64,000 nt of DNA from Halalkalicoccus tibetensis. Its GTDB lineage: Archaea > Halobacteriota > Halobacteria > Halobacteriales > Halalkalicoccaceae. Location of the stretch: assembly GCF_037996645.1 (NCBI RefSeq), contig NZ_JBBMXV010000002.1, forward strand, positions 310,001 through 374,000, in the 5' to 3' direction. The translations under genes were made by a program, and so were the position numbers. Below, piece after piece: positions 49,551 through 57,015 of this stretch. Under the pieces are notes generated by a model. That model was not told the DNA's origin. It saw only the letters and a program-made list of their open reading frames with translations, and did no database searches. The first letter of the stretch is position 1, and each line of letters starts with the position of its first letter.

Positions 49551-50723
49551 GTGGCCACGACCCGCCTGTTCGTCTCGCTGTGCTCGATGGCGTTCCTCAT
49601 CAACCTCGTGCGCGTCGTCTACGCGCCGCTGGTCGAGCCCCTGCAGGCCGCCTTTTCGGTGGGCCCCGGGACCATCGGGCTGGTCGTTACCCTCGTCTGG
49701 ACCGGCAGCGCGCTCCCCCGAATCCCGATCGGCTACCTCCTCACCGTCATCCCGCGCCACCGGGTCGTCCTGCTTTCGGGGGCGACCCTCGCCGGCGCCT
49801 CGCTGCTCGCGACGTTCGCGAACTCCGTGGTCACGCTCGCGCTGGGCGCCTTTCTCATCGGCACCGCCACGAGCGGCTACTTCGTCTCGGCGAACCCGTT
49901 GATCAGCGAGCTCTACTCGGGGCAGGTCGGCCGGATGCTCGGAATCCACGGCACCGCGACCCAGCTCGCGGCCGTGATCGCCGCCCCGCTCGTGAGCCTC
50001 GCGCTGCTGGTCTCCTGGCGGCTCGTCTTCGCGCTGATCGCGCTCGCGGCGCTGATCGCGACCGCGATCCTCTATCGGATCGCGAAACGCACCGAGTTCC
50101 CCGCCGCGAGCGGGGTCGACCGGGACTTCGTGGGCGCGATCCGCGGCGAGTGGCGCCTGATCGCGATCGGGGTCGCCGTCTTCGGCGCGGCGAGCTTCCT
50201 CTGGCAGGGGATCTTCAACTTCTACCCCTCCTACATGGAGACCGCCCGCGGGTTCGACCCCGCCACGGCCCGTAACCTGCTGACGGTGGCCTTCGCCGCC
50301 GGCGTGCCCGCCTTCTGGATCAGCGGCCAGCTGGTCGACCGGCTGCCGACGCTGCCGTACCTCTTCGGGATCATCGGGTCGTTCATCGCGGGCGTCCTCC
50401 TGCTGACCGTAACGGATGGACTGTGGGGGATCGTCCTCCTCAGCGCGGTCATCGGCTACGTGATCCACAGCATGTTCCCCGCGGCCGACGCGTTCCTGCT
50501 GTCGTCGTTCCCCGACGAGCACCGCGGGGGCGCCTACGCCACCTTCAGCGGCGGGATGATGTTCGGTCAGGCCTTGGGGAGCTGGTTCGTCGGCGAGCTC
50601 GTCGAGTACGGGGTCGGCTACGACGCCGTCTTCCAGGGGCTCGCGCTCGCGCTCGCGGTCCTCGTGGGCGCGTTCGCGCTGCTCGGCGCCACGGGCCGGC
50701 TGCCGGCGGCGACGGACGCGTAA
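49551..50723 (+). CDS. MFS transporter
   Basis: 390 residues from a GTG at 49551 (VATTRLFVSLCSMAFL); a TTG at 49521 would add ten poorly conserved residues. About twelve hydrophobic helices are visible. Motif A is only weakly kept (GYLLTVIPRHRVVLLSG, about residue 65), and its second-half copy is FWISGQLVDRLP. This is the NarK/OFA-like drug or metabolite transporter class by overall look, substrate unknown. It is followed 46 nt later by the glycosyltransferase gene, whose promoter may be CTTTTA at 50731-50737. Confidence 0.8.
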   Translation: MATTRLFVSLCSMAFLINLVRVVYAPLVEPLQAAFSVGPGTIGLVVTLVWTGSALPRIPIGYLLTVIPRHRVVLLSGATLAGASLLATFANSVVTLALGAFLIGTATSGYFVSANPLISELYSGQVGRMLGIHGTATQLAAVIAAPLVSLALLVSWRLVFALIALAALIATAILYRIAKRTEFPAASGVDRDFVGAIRGEWRLIAIGVAVFGAASFLWQGIFNFYPSYMETARGFDPATARNLLTVAFAAGVPAFWISGQLVDRLPTLPYLFGIIGSFIAGVLLLTVTDGLWGIVLLSAVIGYVIHSMFPAADAFLLSSFPDEHRGGAYATFSGGMMFGQALGSWFVGELVEYGVGYDAVFQGLALALAVLVGAFALLGATGRLPAATDA

Positions 50724-50769
50724 CGGCCCGCTTTTACCCGCTCGCCCGAAGTGACGAACAGAGAGACGG

Positions 50770-51861
50770 ATGGAGTACGTCCAGGAACGGATCGCGACGC
50801 TGCACGACCTGACGGGGCCGACCCCCGAGGCGCCCGTCGACCGTGCGGCCGTCGTCGTCCCGATGACCGAACGGGAACTCGCCGGGCTGGCCCCCGAGCG
50901 CACCCTCGCGGCGCTCGAGGAGGTCGACCCCGCCCGCGTGGTCGTTCCCCTTCGCGCGCCCGCAGAACGGGTCGGGGCGTTTCGCGACTGGCTCGCGGGG
51001 TTCGACCTCCCGCTGACCCTCCTGTGGTGTAACGCGCCACAGGTGGAGGAACTGCTCGCCGATCACGGGCTCGACGCGCCGGCGGGAAAGGGCCGGGACG
51101 TCTGGCTCGGGCTCGGGCTCGCGGCCCGCGAGGAGTTCGTCGCGCTCCACGACGCCGACGTGAAGAGCTACGACGCCTCGCACGTCCCCCGGCTGCTGGC
51201 GCCGCTCTCGGGGTCCGGCTTCGCGTTCTCGAAGGGCTACTACGCCCGCGTCGAGAACGGGCGGCTCTACGGCCGGCTGCTCAGGCTGTTCTACGAGCCG
51301 CTGGTCGCCGCCCTTCGGGATCGTCACGACGCGCCGGTCCTCGAGTATCTGGACGCCTTCCGGTACGCGTTGGCCGGCGAGATGGGTTTCACCGCCGAGC
51401 TCGCCCGCGAGCTGCGCCTCCAGCCCTCGTGGGGCCTCGAGGTCGGCGTGCTGGGCGAGACCTTCGAGCTCGCCGGCTTCGAGGGGAGCGTCCAGGTCGA
51501 TCTGGGCGTCCACGAGCACGACCACCGGGCGGTCGGCGGGGCGACCGGCCTCGCGGGGATGAGCGAGCACGTCGCGAACGCGCTCTTCGGGGTCCTCGCC
51601 GAACGGGGCATCGAGCCCGAGTTCGACGGCCTCCCCGAACGCTACCGCGCGAGCGCCGAGCGGTTCGTCCGGGGTTACGCCGCCGACGCCGCGTTCAACG
51701 GTCTGGAGTACGACCCGGAGGACGAGCGCTCGCAGGTCGACACCTACGCGGAGGCGATCGTCCCCGCGGAGGGTGACCTCCGGCTGCCCGCCTGGTCGGG
51801 GACGTCGCTGGAACCGGCCGACGTCGTTCGCGCGAGCGACCGGGCGCTCGACACCCTCTAG
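50770..51861 (+). CDS. GT-A glycosyltransferase (glucosyl/mannosyl-3-phosphoglycerate synthase-like)
   Basis: 363 residues. GT-A nucleotide-sugar elements are AAVVVPMTERELAG, GKGRDVWLGLGLA (about 104-116), the metal-binding D-A-D in VALHDADVKSYD and PSWGLEVGVLGETFELAGF (about 218-236). These match the GpgS/MpgS class that makes glucosyl- or mannosyl-3-phosphoglycerate, precursors of compatible solutes. No phosphatase partner gene is adjacent, so the product is unresolved. Its stop shares the CTAG with the convergent small protein gene. Cytoplasmic. Confidence 0.72.
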   Translation: MEYVQERIATLHDLTGPTPEAPVDRAAVVVPMTERELAGLAPERTLAALEEVDPARVVVPLRAPAERVGAFRDWLAGFDLPLTLLWCNAPQVEELLADHGLDAPAGKGRDVWLGLGLAAREEFVALHDADVKSYDASHVPRLLAPLSGSGFAFSKGYYARVENGRLYGRLLRLFYEPLVAALRDRHDAPVLEYLDAFRYALAGEMGFTAELARELRLQPSWGLEVGVLGETFELAGFEGSVQVDLGVHEHDHRAVGGATGLAGMSEHVANALFGVLAERGIEPEFDGLPERYRASAERFVRGYAADAAFNGLEYDPEDERSQVDTYAEAIVPAEGDLRLPAWSGTSLEPADVVRASDRALDTL

Positions 51862-52094
51862 CGGCGCTCGCCCTCGCTCCCGAGCCGGTCGGCCATGTGC
51901 TCGACGCTGGAGTCGAGGCGCGAGTCGCCCGCGATCCGCCACTCGTCCCCGTCGCGTTCGACCCGGTCGATCGACTCGAGTTCGGAGAGGCGTTCGTCGA
52001 CGGCGTCGGGATCCGCCCCGAGGCCGCGGGCGATCCCCTCGGTCGTAGCGGGGTCGACCTCCCGGAGCGCCTCGAGGAGCGCGGTGTCGTCCAT
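51858..52094 (-). CDS. small winged-helix protein
   Basis: 78 residues; MDDTALLEALREVDPATTEGIARGL (two adjacent segments) looks like an N-terminal HTH and LSELESIDRVERDGDEWRI is the wing. The C-terminus is polar (SVEHMADRLGSEGERR). It is a typical haloarchaeal small transcription-factor candidate of the MarR/wHTH size. Its target is unknown. It is divergent from the gene at 52169 across 74 nt. Stop codons with the glycosyltransferase overlap 4 nt. Confidence 0.75.
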   Translation of the reverse strand: MDDTALLEALREVDPATTEGIARGLGADPDAVDERLSELESIDRVERDGDEWRIAGDSRLDSSVEHMADRLGSEGERR

Positions 52095-52168
52095 GGCGAC
52101 GGAAGGAGGGGCGGCGGGAAAGCCGTTGCGCCGAGGGGTTCTTGGGGTCGGCCCCTCGATGGGGAGCC

Positions 52169-52576
52169 ATGCTCAGCGACGACGAGCTCGCGGGGATCTG
52201 TGACCTCTTTGGCGCGCTGACCCGCGAGGAGCTGCGGGAGGCGCGTTCCGAACTGGCCTTCCGACAGGGTCGCGATCCGGGCCCCGAGAAGCGGGTCGAG
52301 GGGGCGATCGAGGCCTACGCGCTGGTCGAGCACGATGGGCTGCTCCTGGCGGGTCCGGCGGCCTTCCCGACGCTCCCGGAGGGCGCGGGCGACCTGCCGC
52401 ACATCCTCGAGGTCCCCGAGCGGGAGGTCGACCGGGAGGCGGTCGGCGAGCGGGTGCTCGAACGGCTCCGTGCGGAGGACGACCCCGAGCTGGCCCGGGA
52501 GGTGAGCTACGACCTCGAGGCGTGGGCGCCGGTCGACGCGAGCGGGGTCCGCGAGCGCGAGCAAGAACGGCTATAA
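52169..52576 (+). CDS. haloarchaeal DUF7109-like protein
   Basis: 135 residues from the ATG at 52169. The body reads LSDDELAGICDLFGALTREE and EARSELAFRQGRDPGP at the N-terminus (about 2-40), then YALVEHDGLLLAGPAAFPTLP and a long acidic helix (EVPEREVDREAVGERVLERL). I associate it from memory with DUF7109, weakly. It is 24 nt before the Nudix gene, so probably in one operon. Perhaps a small helical regulator. No function known. Confidence 0.6.
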   Translation: MLSDDELAGICDLFGALTREELREARSELAFRQGRDPGPEKRVEGAIEAYALVEHDGLLLAGPAAFPTLPEGAGDLPHILEVPEREVDREAVGERVLERLRAEDDPELAREVSYDLEAWAPVDASGVREREQERL

Positions 52577-52600
52577 CGCGCGAGCCGGTAGGGTCGGGCG

Positions 52601-53182
52601 ATGGACCTCAGTCGGGTCAGGGGCCACGAGCCCCGCCGGGTCACGGACGAGAGGCGCGAGGCGGCGGTGCTCGTGCCCGTCGTCGAGCGGGGCGGCCAGC
52701 CCCACCTGCTGTTCACCAAGCGCGCCGAGGACCTCTCCGATCACCCCGGCCAGATGAGCTTCCCCGGCGGCGGGCGCGAGACGGTCGACGAGGACATCTA
52801 CGCGACCGCGCTGCGGGAGGGCAACGAGGAGATCGGGCTGCGCGAGGAGGAGGTCGAGCTCGTTGGCCAGCTCGACGACATCCGCACCGTCACCCATTTC
52901 TCGATCACGCCGTTCGTCGTCAGGGTGCCCGACCGGGTCTACGAGCCCGACGACCGCGAGGTTGCCGAGATCGCCGTCCTGCCGATCGCGGGCCTGATCG
53001 ACGACGCGAACCACGAGCTCGAGCGCCGCGAGCACCCCCACTACGGCGAGATCGTCATCCACTACTTCCACGTCGACGGCTACACCGTCTGGGGGGCGAC
53101 GGGACGGATCGTCGTCCAGTTCCTCGAGCTGGCGACCGACTGGCGCGCGCCCGAGCGCCTCGACCCCGAGTCCTACGGATAG
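52601..53182 (+). CDS. Nudix hydrolase, CoA pyrophosphatase type
   Basis: 193 residues. The Nudix box is FPGGGRETVDEDIYATALRE followed by GNEEIGL (about 67-93). The preceding FTKRAEDLSDHPGQMSFPGG is the CoA-pyrophosphatase (NudL) signature, LLxxRSxxLRxHxGQxxFPGG. It would cleave CoA or related dinucleotides to AMP and phosphopantetheine. Start MDLSRVRGHEPRRV at the ATG 52601. Downstream of a DUF7109-like gene by 24 nt. Cytoplasmic. Confidence 0.88.
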   Translation: MDLSRVRGHEPRRVTDERREAAVLVPVVERGGQPHLLFTKRAEDLSDHPGQMSFPGGGRETVDEDIYATALREGNEEIGLREEEVELVGQLDDIRTVTHFSITPFVVRVPDRVYEPDDREVAEIAVLPIAGLIDDANHELERREHPHYGEIVIHYFHVDGYTVWGATGRIVVQFLELATDWRAPERLDPESYG

Positions 53183-53235
53183 CGCCGAACGGTACGAACG
53201 ATACGCTTTTGCGCCCGAGCGCGGTAGGGAGGCCA

Positions 53236-53307
53236 ATGACCGAAGGACCGTCGAACCGCGTTCGAACGCCCGCCAGCGCGGGGGCCCGCGTTCCGCGCCG
53301 ACAGTGA
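53236..53307 (+). other. 23-codon leader ORF overlapping the next gene start
   Basis: ATG at 53236 preceded by GGGAGG and a TATA-like CTTTTG about 25 nt upstream. It encodes a basic 23-residue peptide and ends in TGA at 53305-53307, which overlaps the GTG start of the DUF7388-like gene (GTGA). This would couple translation. It could be a regulatory leader or a chance frame. Confidence 0.35.
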
Positions 53308-54104
53308 GCCAGTTCTCCGAGGAACCGATGCTGGCCGGAGAGGACGTCCGCTCGACCGGGCTCGACGCCGCCGCGCTCAAACCCGCCGAGTGCGACGTCT
53401 CCCGCGGAACGGAGCTGCCCTTCGACTCCCTGGTGATCGACTACGAGGGGCAACGCCACCTCCCCGAGCGAGGCGTGCTCGCGGAGCTCGCCGAGGAGAG
53501 GGAGCTCTACCTAACCACGCCCGTCCGCGCCGACGGCTTCGACCCGCTGGGCGACGACTCGCTGCTCGCGGAGCTTCCGGAGGGAGCCAAACGGGTGCTC
53601 GTCGCGGGCCACGGCGCCTACCTCACAGAGGACGAACGGTCCAGAGCCGTCGCGCCGCGGCTCGGCGCGGCCGCCGAGGCCGACCCCGACGCCTGGGTCG
53701 GCACCGAGGGCGTCGAGCGGCTCGCGCTCGCGACGGGCGCGCCACAGTTCGAGCTGCTGGGGCGCTCGACTGAGCGCGACCTCCGGGCGCTGCGGGCCGC
53801 CGGCTTCGAGGGGGAGGTCGCCGTCTACGCGCCAACCGTGCTGACGGACGACGCCGACGAAGTGCTCGACGCGCTCGGCGGCTACGTCTCGCGGCGGCGG
53901 CCGGTCGCCCGCGCGCTGCCCGAGGGCGCGCCGACGGACGCGGCGGCGACGGGACGGGCCCGCGAGGTGCTCTCGGCGGCCAGCGGCGACTTCGCGCTCG
54001 TGGGCGATGTCGAGGCGGTACGCGAGCAGGTCGGGTCGCTCAAGGCGGCCGGCGCGGACACGGTCGTCGGCTATCCGGCCCGCGGGATCGGGGAGTTCCT
54101 GTAG
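53304..54104 (+). CDS. DUF7388-like protein with luciferase-like C-terminus
   Basis: 266 residues from the GTG at 53304. An ATG at 53328 (MLAGEDVRSTGLDAAALK) is in frame and may be the real start, as the first eight residues are not conserved-looking. The fold seems TIM-barrel-like: LDAAALKPAECDVSRG, DSLVIDYEGQRHLPE, YLTTPVRADGFDPLG. The end FALVGDVEAVREQVGSLKAA resembles the C-terminus of F420-dependent luciferase-like oxidoreductases. I match DUF7388 from memory only. It is preceded by a leader ORF. Confidence 0.6.
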   Translation: MSQFSEEPMLAGEDVRSTGLDAAALKPAECDVSRGTELPFDSLVIDYEGQRHLPERGVLAELAEERELYLTTPVRADGFDPLGDDSLLAELPEGAKRVLVAGHGAYLTEDERSRAVAPRLGAAAEADPDAWVGTEGVERLALATGAPQFELLGRSTERDLRALRAAGFEGEVAVYAPTVLTDDADEVLDALGGYVSRRRPVARALPEGAPTDAAATGRAREVLSAASGDFALVGDVEAVREQVGSLKAAGADTVVGYPARGIGEFL

Positions 54105-54139
54105 CGGGAGTCAAGTAGCCGGCCCGCACACGAGCCGCC

Positions 54140-54172
54140 ATGGGACGATCAGCAGGAGGAACGGACCGATGA
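54140..54172 (+). other. 10-codon leader ORF overlapping the FAD oxidoreductase start
   Basis: ATG at 54140 starts a 10-residue frame ending in TGA at 54170-54172, which overlaps the ATG of the next gene (ATGA). A GGAGG Shine-Dalgarno core lies inside it at 54154-54158, 10-15 nt before the main ATG. It suggests translation re-initiation or attenuation, but no functional peptide is claimed. Confidence 0.35.
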
Positions 54173-55269
54173 GCGTCGCGATCGTCGGCGCCGGCGCGGT
54201 CGGGCTCACGGCCGCCCACGACCTCGCGCGGGCCGGCGAGGACGTCGTCGTGTTCGAGCGCGGCGAGGTCGGCTCGGGCAGCACCGGCCGCGCCGCGGGC
54301 GTGCTCTACGACGCCTACGCCGAGGACGTCGACGCGCGGATCGGACGCCGGGCGATCGAACGTTTCCGCGAGCTCTCGGGCGAGGGCGACTTTCGTTTCC
54401 ACGAGACGCCATATCTCTGGTTCGCCCACGCGGGCGACGAGCACCGGGGCGGGGCGATCCGCGAGCAGGTCCCGCGGATGCAGCATCACGGAATCGACGC
54501 CGCGCTCGTCGGTCGTGCGGAGCTCGTCGAACTGGCGCCGGATCTGGAAACCGACGACGTCGGAGTCGCGGCCGTCGCCCGGAACGCGGGCTGGACCGAT
54601 CCTGCGACCTACGCCGAACTGCTGGCCGGGAAGGCCCGCTCAGCGGGCGTCGAGATCCGAACGGGGACGGAAGCGGTGCTCACGGAGGGCGGAGGCAGTG
54701 TCCGGGTCGACGGCGAAAGCGAGCCCTTCGATGCCGTCGTGGTCACTGCAGGTGCACACACCGCGCGAGTGGTCGGGGAGGCGGGCTACGACCTCGCGAT
54801 GAAGCCCTACCGGGTGCAGGCGCTAACGACCGAGGAAGGGGCCGAAACGCCGATGGCCTACGACGCGACCGAGGGGTTCTATCTGCGCCCCGATTCGGGA
54901 GGGTTGCTCGTCGGCGACGGCACCGAGGAGGTCGAAAGCGATCCCGACGGGTGGGACCGGGAGGCCGACAAATCATTCGTCGAGTCGGCGACGGCGCGGG
55001 TCGAAGCGCGGTTCGGGCGGGAGGTGGCAGTCGATCGCTCCTGGGCCGGGCTCTGTACCGCGACGCCCGACGGCGACCCCCTGCTGGGCTGGCTCTCGGA
55101 GGACCTGTACGTCGCGACGGGCTGGCAGGGCCACGGGTTCATGCGCGCGCCGGCGATCGGCGAGACGATCGCCCGCGAGCTCCGGGGCGGGTCGGGGATC
55201 GGGCAGTTCGACCCGACGCGCTTCTCGGGCGACGAGGCGTTCCCGATCGTCGAGGGGATGGCGCTCTAG
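54169..55269 (+). CDS. FAD-dependent oxidoreductase (DAO/glycine oxidase type)
   Basis: 366 residues. The FAD motif IVGAGAVGLTAAHDLARAGE (about 5-24) is followed by VVVFERGEVGSGSTGRAAG. DAO-family segments AVVVTAGAHTARV and LCTATPDGDPLLGWLSED (about 300-317) with GWQGHGFMRAPAIGE near the end are clear. Such enzymes oxidise sarcosine, D-amino acids or glycine derivatives with O2 or other acceptors. The start ATG has a strong Shine-Dalgarno GGAGG and follows a 10-codon leader ORF. It shares CTAG with the Hsp20 gene. Confidence 0.85.
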   Translation: MSVAIVGAGAVGLTAAHDLARAGEDVVVFERGEVGSGSTGRAAGVLYDAYAEDVDARIGRRAIERFRELSGEGDFRFHETPYLWFAHAGDEHRGGAIREQVPRMQHHGIDAALVGRAELVELAPDLETDDVGVAAVARNAGWTDPATYAELLAGKARSAGVEIRTGTEAVLTEGGGSVRVDGESEPFDAVVVTAGAHTARVVGEAGYDLAMKPYRVQALTTEEGAETPMAYDATEGFYLRPDSGGLLVGDGTEEVESDPDGWDREADKSFVESATARVEARFGREVAVDRSWAGLCTATPDGDPLLGWLSEDLYVATGWQGHGFMRAPAIGETIARELRGGSGIGQFDPTRFSGDEAFPIVEGMAL

Positions 55270-55748
55270 GCGGGGGTGCCGACCGACTCGTCGTCGGGGG
55301 TCGTCGACCCGTCGTCGGGCGAGGCGGTGTCGATCGTCTCGCCGTCCTCGATGGTGACGGTCGTCGCGTCGTCCTCGCCCTTCGGGATGCGTACCTGGAG
55401 CGTGCCGTCGTCCTTGAGCGTCGCGGTTGCGGCCTCGGGGTCGATCGCGGCGTCCTCGGGCAGGCGGACGTGGCCGTCGAGCGAGAGCCCGCGGCCCGGC
55501 AGGCGCATCTCGAAGCCCTCGTGGAACTCGCGGAACCGCTCGAGGCGCACCCGGACCTCGCCGTTGGCGAATCGGACCTCGACGTCGCCGGCCGAGACGC
55601 CGGGCGCGTCGAAGACCGCGAGGTAGGCGTCGTCGCTCTCGAGCAGGTCGGCGTCGAGCGGGCGGGACTCCTGGACACGACTCGAGACCCGGCCGACGCT
55701 CTCGGCGACGCGGTTGCCGACCGACTTGCCGATCTCCCAGACCTTCAT
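55266..55748 (-). CDS. Hsp20/alpha-crystallin small heat shock protein
   Basis: 160 residues from the ATG at 55748, which overlaps the stop of the small zinc-finger gene (ATGA). The alpha-crystallin domain runs about 45-125: LLESDDAYLAVFDAPGVSAG, VRLERFREFHEGFEMRLPG and the closing DGTLQVRIPKGEDDATTVTI. The I-x-I/V C-terminal oligomerisation motif is not obvious. It acts as a holdase chaperone in the cytoplasm. It is second in a two-gene operon and is convergent with the FAD oxidoreductase (CTAG overlap). Confidence 0.88.
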   Translation of the reverse strand: MKVWEIGKSVGNRVAESVGRVSSRVQESRPLDADLLESDDAYLAVFDAPGVSAGDVEVRFANGEVRVRLERFREFHEGFEMRLPGRGLSLDGHVRLPEDAAIDPEAATATLKDDGTLQVRIPKGEDDATTVTIEDGETIDTASPDDGSTTPDDESVGTPA

Positions 55749-55903
55749 AGTTCGACCGCCTCCAGACAGTCGACGCCGCCGCAGTAGGGACACGAGAAGT
55801 CCCCGACGCCGACGTCGTCGGGCATGTCGTAGGTGTAGTGGAGCTCGAACATGTCGAGTTCGCAGCCGTCGTCCGTACAGACGACTTCGAGGGTCGCGGG
55901 CAT
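55745..55903 (-). CDS. small zinc-finger protein (DUF7559-like)
   Basis: 52 residues from the ATG at 55903 (MPATLEVVCTDDGCELDM); a ten-residue upstream extension is open but unlikely. Two C-pairs, VVCTDDGCELDM and FSCPYCGG, could bind one zinc. The middle is LHYTYDMPDDVGVGD. I associate it from memory with DUF7559. It overlaps the Hsp20 gene by ATGA and is the first gene of that operon, so it may have a stress-related role. Divergent from the phosphoesterase. Confidence 0.75.
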   Translation of the reverse strand: MPATLEVVCTDDGCELDMFELHYTYDMPDDVGVGDFSCPYCGGVDCLEAVEL

Positions 55904-55976
55904 GGAGCTCCCTAGGTCCGCCGCGATTATCAATGCCGTGGGTGGCTTCTAAGTGCTCGCCGGCCGACCCCCCGAC

Positions 55977-56468
55977 ATGCGAATCGGCGTCATCTCCGAC
56001 ACCCACGACAACGTCGCGGCGATCGAGCGCGCGACCGAGACCTTCCGCGAGGAGGAGGTCGAGACCCTGATCCACTGTGGCGACTTCATCGCCCCGCCCG
56101 TCCTGCCCTTCTTCGAGGGGTTCGAGCTTCACGGCGTGCTCGGCAACAACGACGGCGAGGTCGCGGGCCTCGAGGCGGGCTTCGAGGAGCTCGATGGCGA
56201 GCTCCACGGCCGCTTCGCCGAGCTCGAGTTCGACGGAAAGCGCTTCGCCGTGCTTCACGGCGAGTTGACGGAGGAAGTCGAGGGCTACGCCGAGTCGGGC
56301 GAGTACGACTACGTCTGCTACGGCCACCACCACGAACGCGAGCTCCGAGAGGTCGGCGACACCCTCGTAGTGAACCCCGGCGCGCAGTTCCCGACGGTGC
56401 CCGACGAGCACCGGACGGTGGCGATCGTCGACACCGAGACCGGGGACGTCGAGTTCCGCGAGGTCTGA
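55977..56468 (+). CDS. YfcE/MJ0936-type metallophosphoesterase
   Basis: 163 residues from the ATG at 55977. All calcineurin-fold metal motifs are present: GVISDTHDN (5-13), HCGDFI (near 38), GNNDGE (near 58), HGE (near 95) and YGHHHERE (near 115). Length and layout match the YfcE family phosphodiesterases, which hydrolyse small phosphodiesters. Cytoplasmic. The start lies 74 nt from the divergent zinc-finger gene. Confidence 0.9.
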   Translation: MRIGVISDTHDNVAAIERATETFREEEVETLIHCGDFIAPPVLPFFEGFELHGVLGNNDGEVAGLEAGFEELDGELHGRFAELEFDGKRFAVLHGELTEEVEGYAESGEYDYVCYGHHHERELREVGDTLVVNPGAQFPTVPDEHRTVAIVDTETGDVEFREV

Positions 56469-56537
56469 GCCGCCGGCCCGGCGGGCACGGGGGCTCACCC
56501 GCCGGGGTTATGTTAATAGACAACACTCTACAGGACG

Positions 56538-56960
56538 ATGTACGAGACCATACTCGTCCCGACCGACGGCAGCGAGCAGGCATCGGCGGCGATCCCACAC
56601 GCGTTCGACCTCGCGGGGACGTACGGCGCGACGGTCCACGCGCTCTGTGTGGTCGACAGGGCGGCGACCCGGCAGCTCGCGCCGACGAAGGCCGAGTCGA
56701 CGATGGAGGCCGTCGCCGAGGAGGCACGGCGCGTCACCCGGGAGATCGCCGACCGGGCGGCCGAGGCCGGCGTCGACTGCGTCGCGGTCGTCGAGGAGGG
56801 CGCGCCCGACGACACCATCCTGAAATACGTCGACGAGCACGACGTCGACATGGTCGTGATCGGGGGGCGAAAACGCTCGGCGACGGGCAAGCTCCTCTTC
56901 GGGAGCGTCACCCAGTCGGTCGTGCTCCAGGCGGACGTCCCGGTGACGGTGGTGGGCTGA
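56538..56960 (+). CDS. universal stress protein (UspA family)
   Basis: 140 residues, single Usp domain. Start MYETILVPTDGSEQASAA with the metal/ATP-binding Asp. The C-terminal ATP motif G-x2-G-x9-G-S is complete in VIGGRKRSATGKLLFGSVTQ (about 112-131), so it probably binds ATP. TTATGTTAAT at 56507-56516 lies about 26 nt upstream and is a plausible TATA box. These proteins respond to stress or salt shifts. Followed 55 nt later by the radical SAM gene. Confidence 0.9.
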   Translation: MYETILVPTDGSEQASAAIPHAFDLAGTYGATVHALCVVDRAATRQLAPTKAESTMEAVAEEARRVTREIADRAAEAGVDCVAVVEEGAPDDTILKYVDEHDVDMVVIGGRKRSATGKLLFGSVTQSVVLQADVPVTVVG

Positions 56961-57015
56961 GACGGGCCGAGCCACGAGCCACATCCGTTTTACCGGTCGG
57001 GGGTCTACGCCGCGT

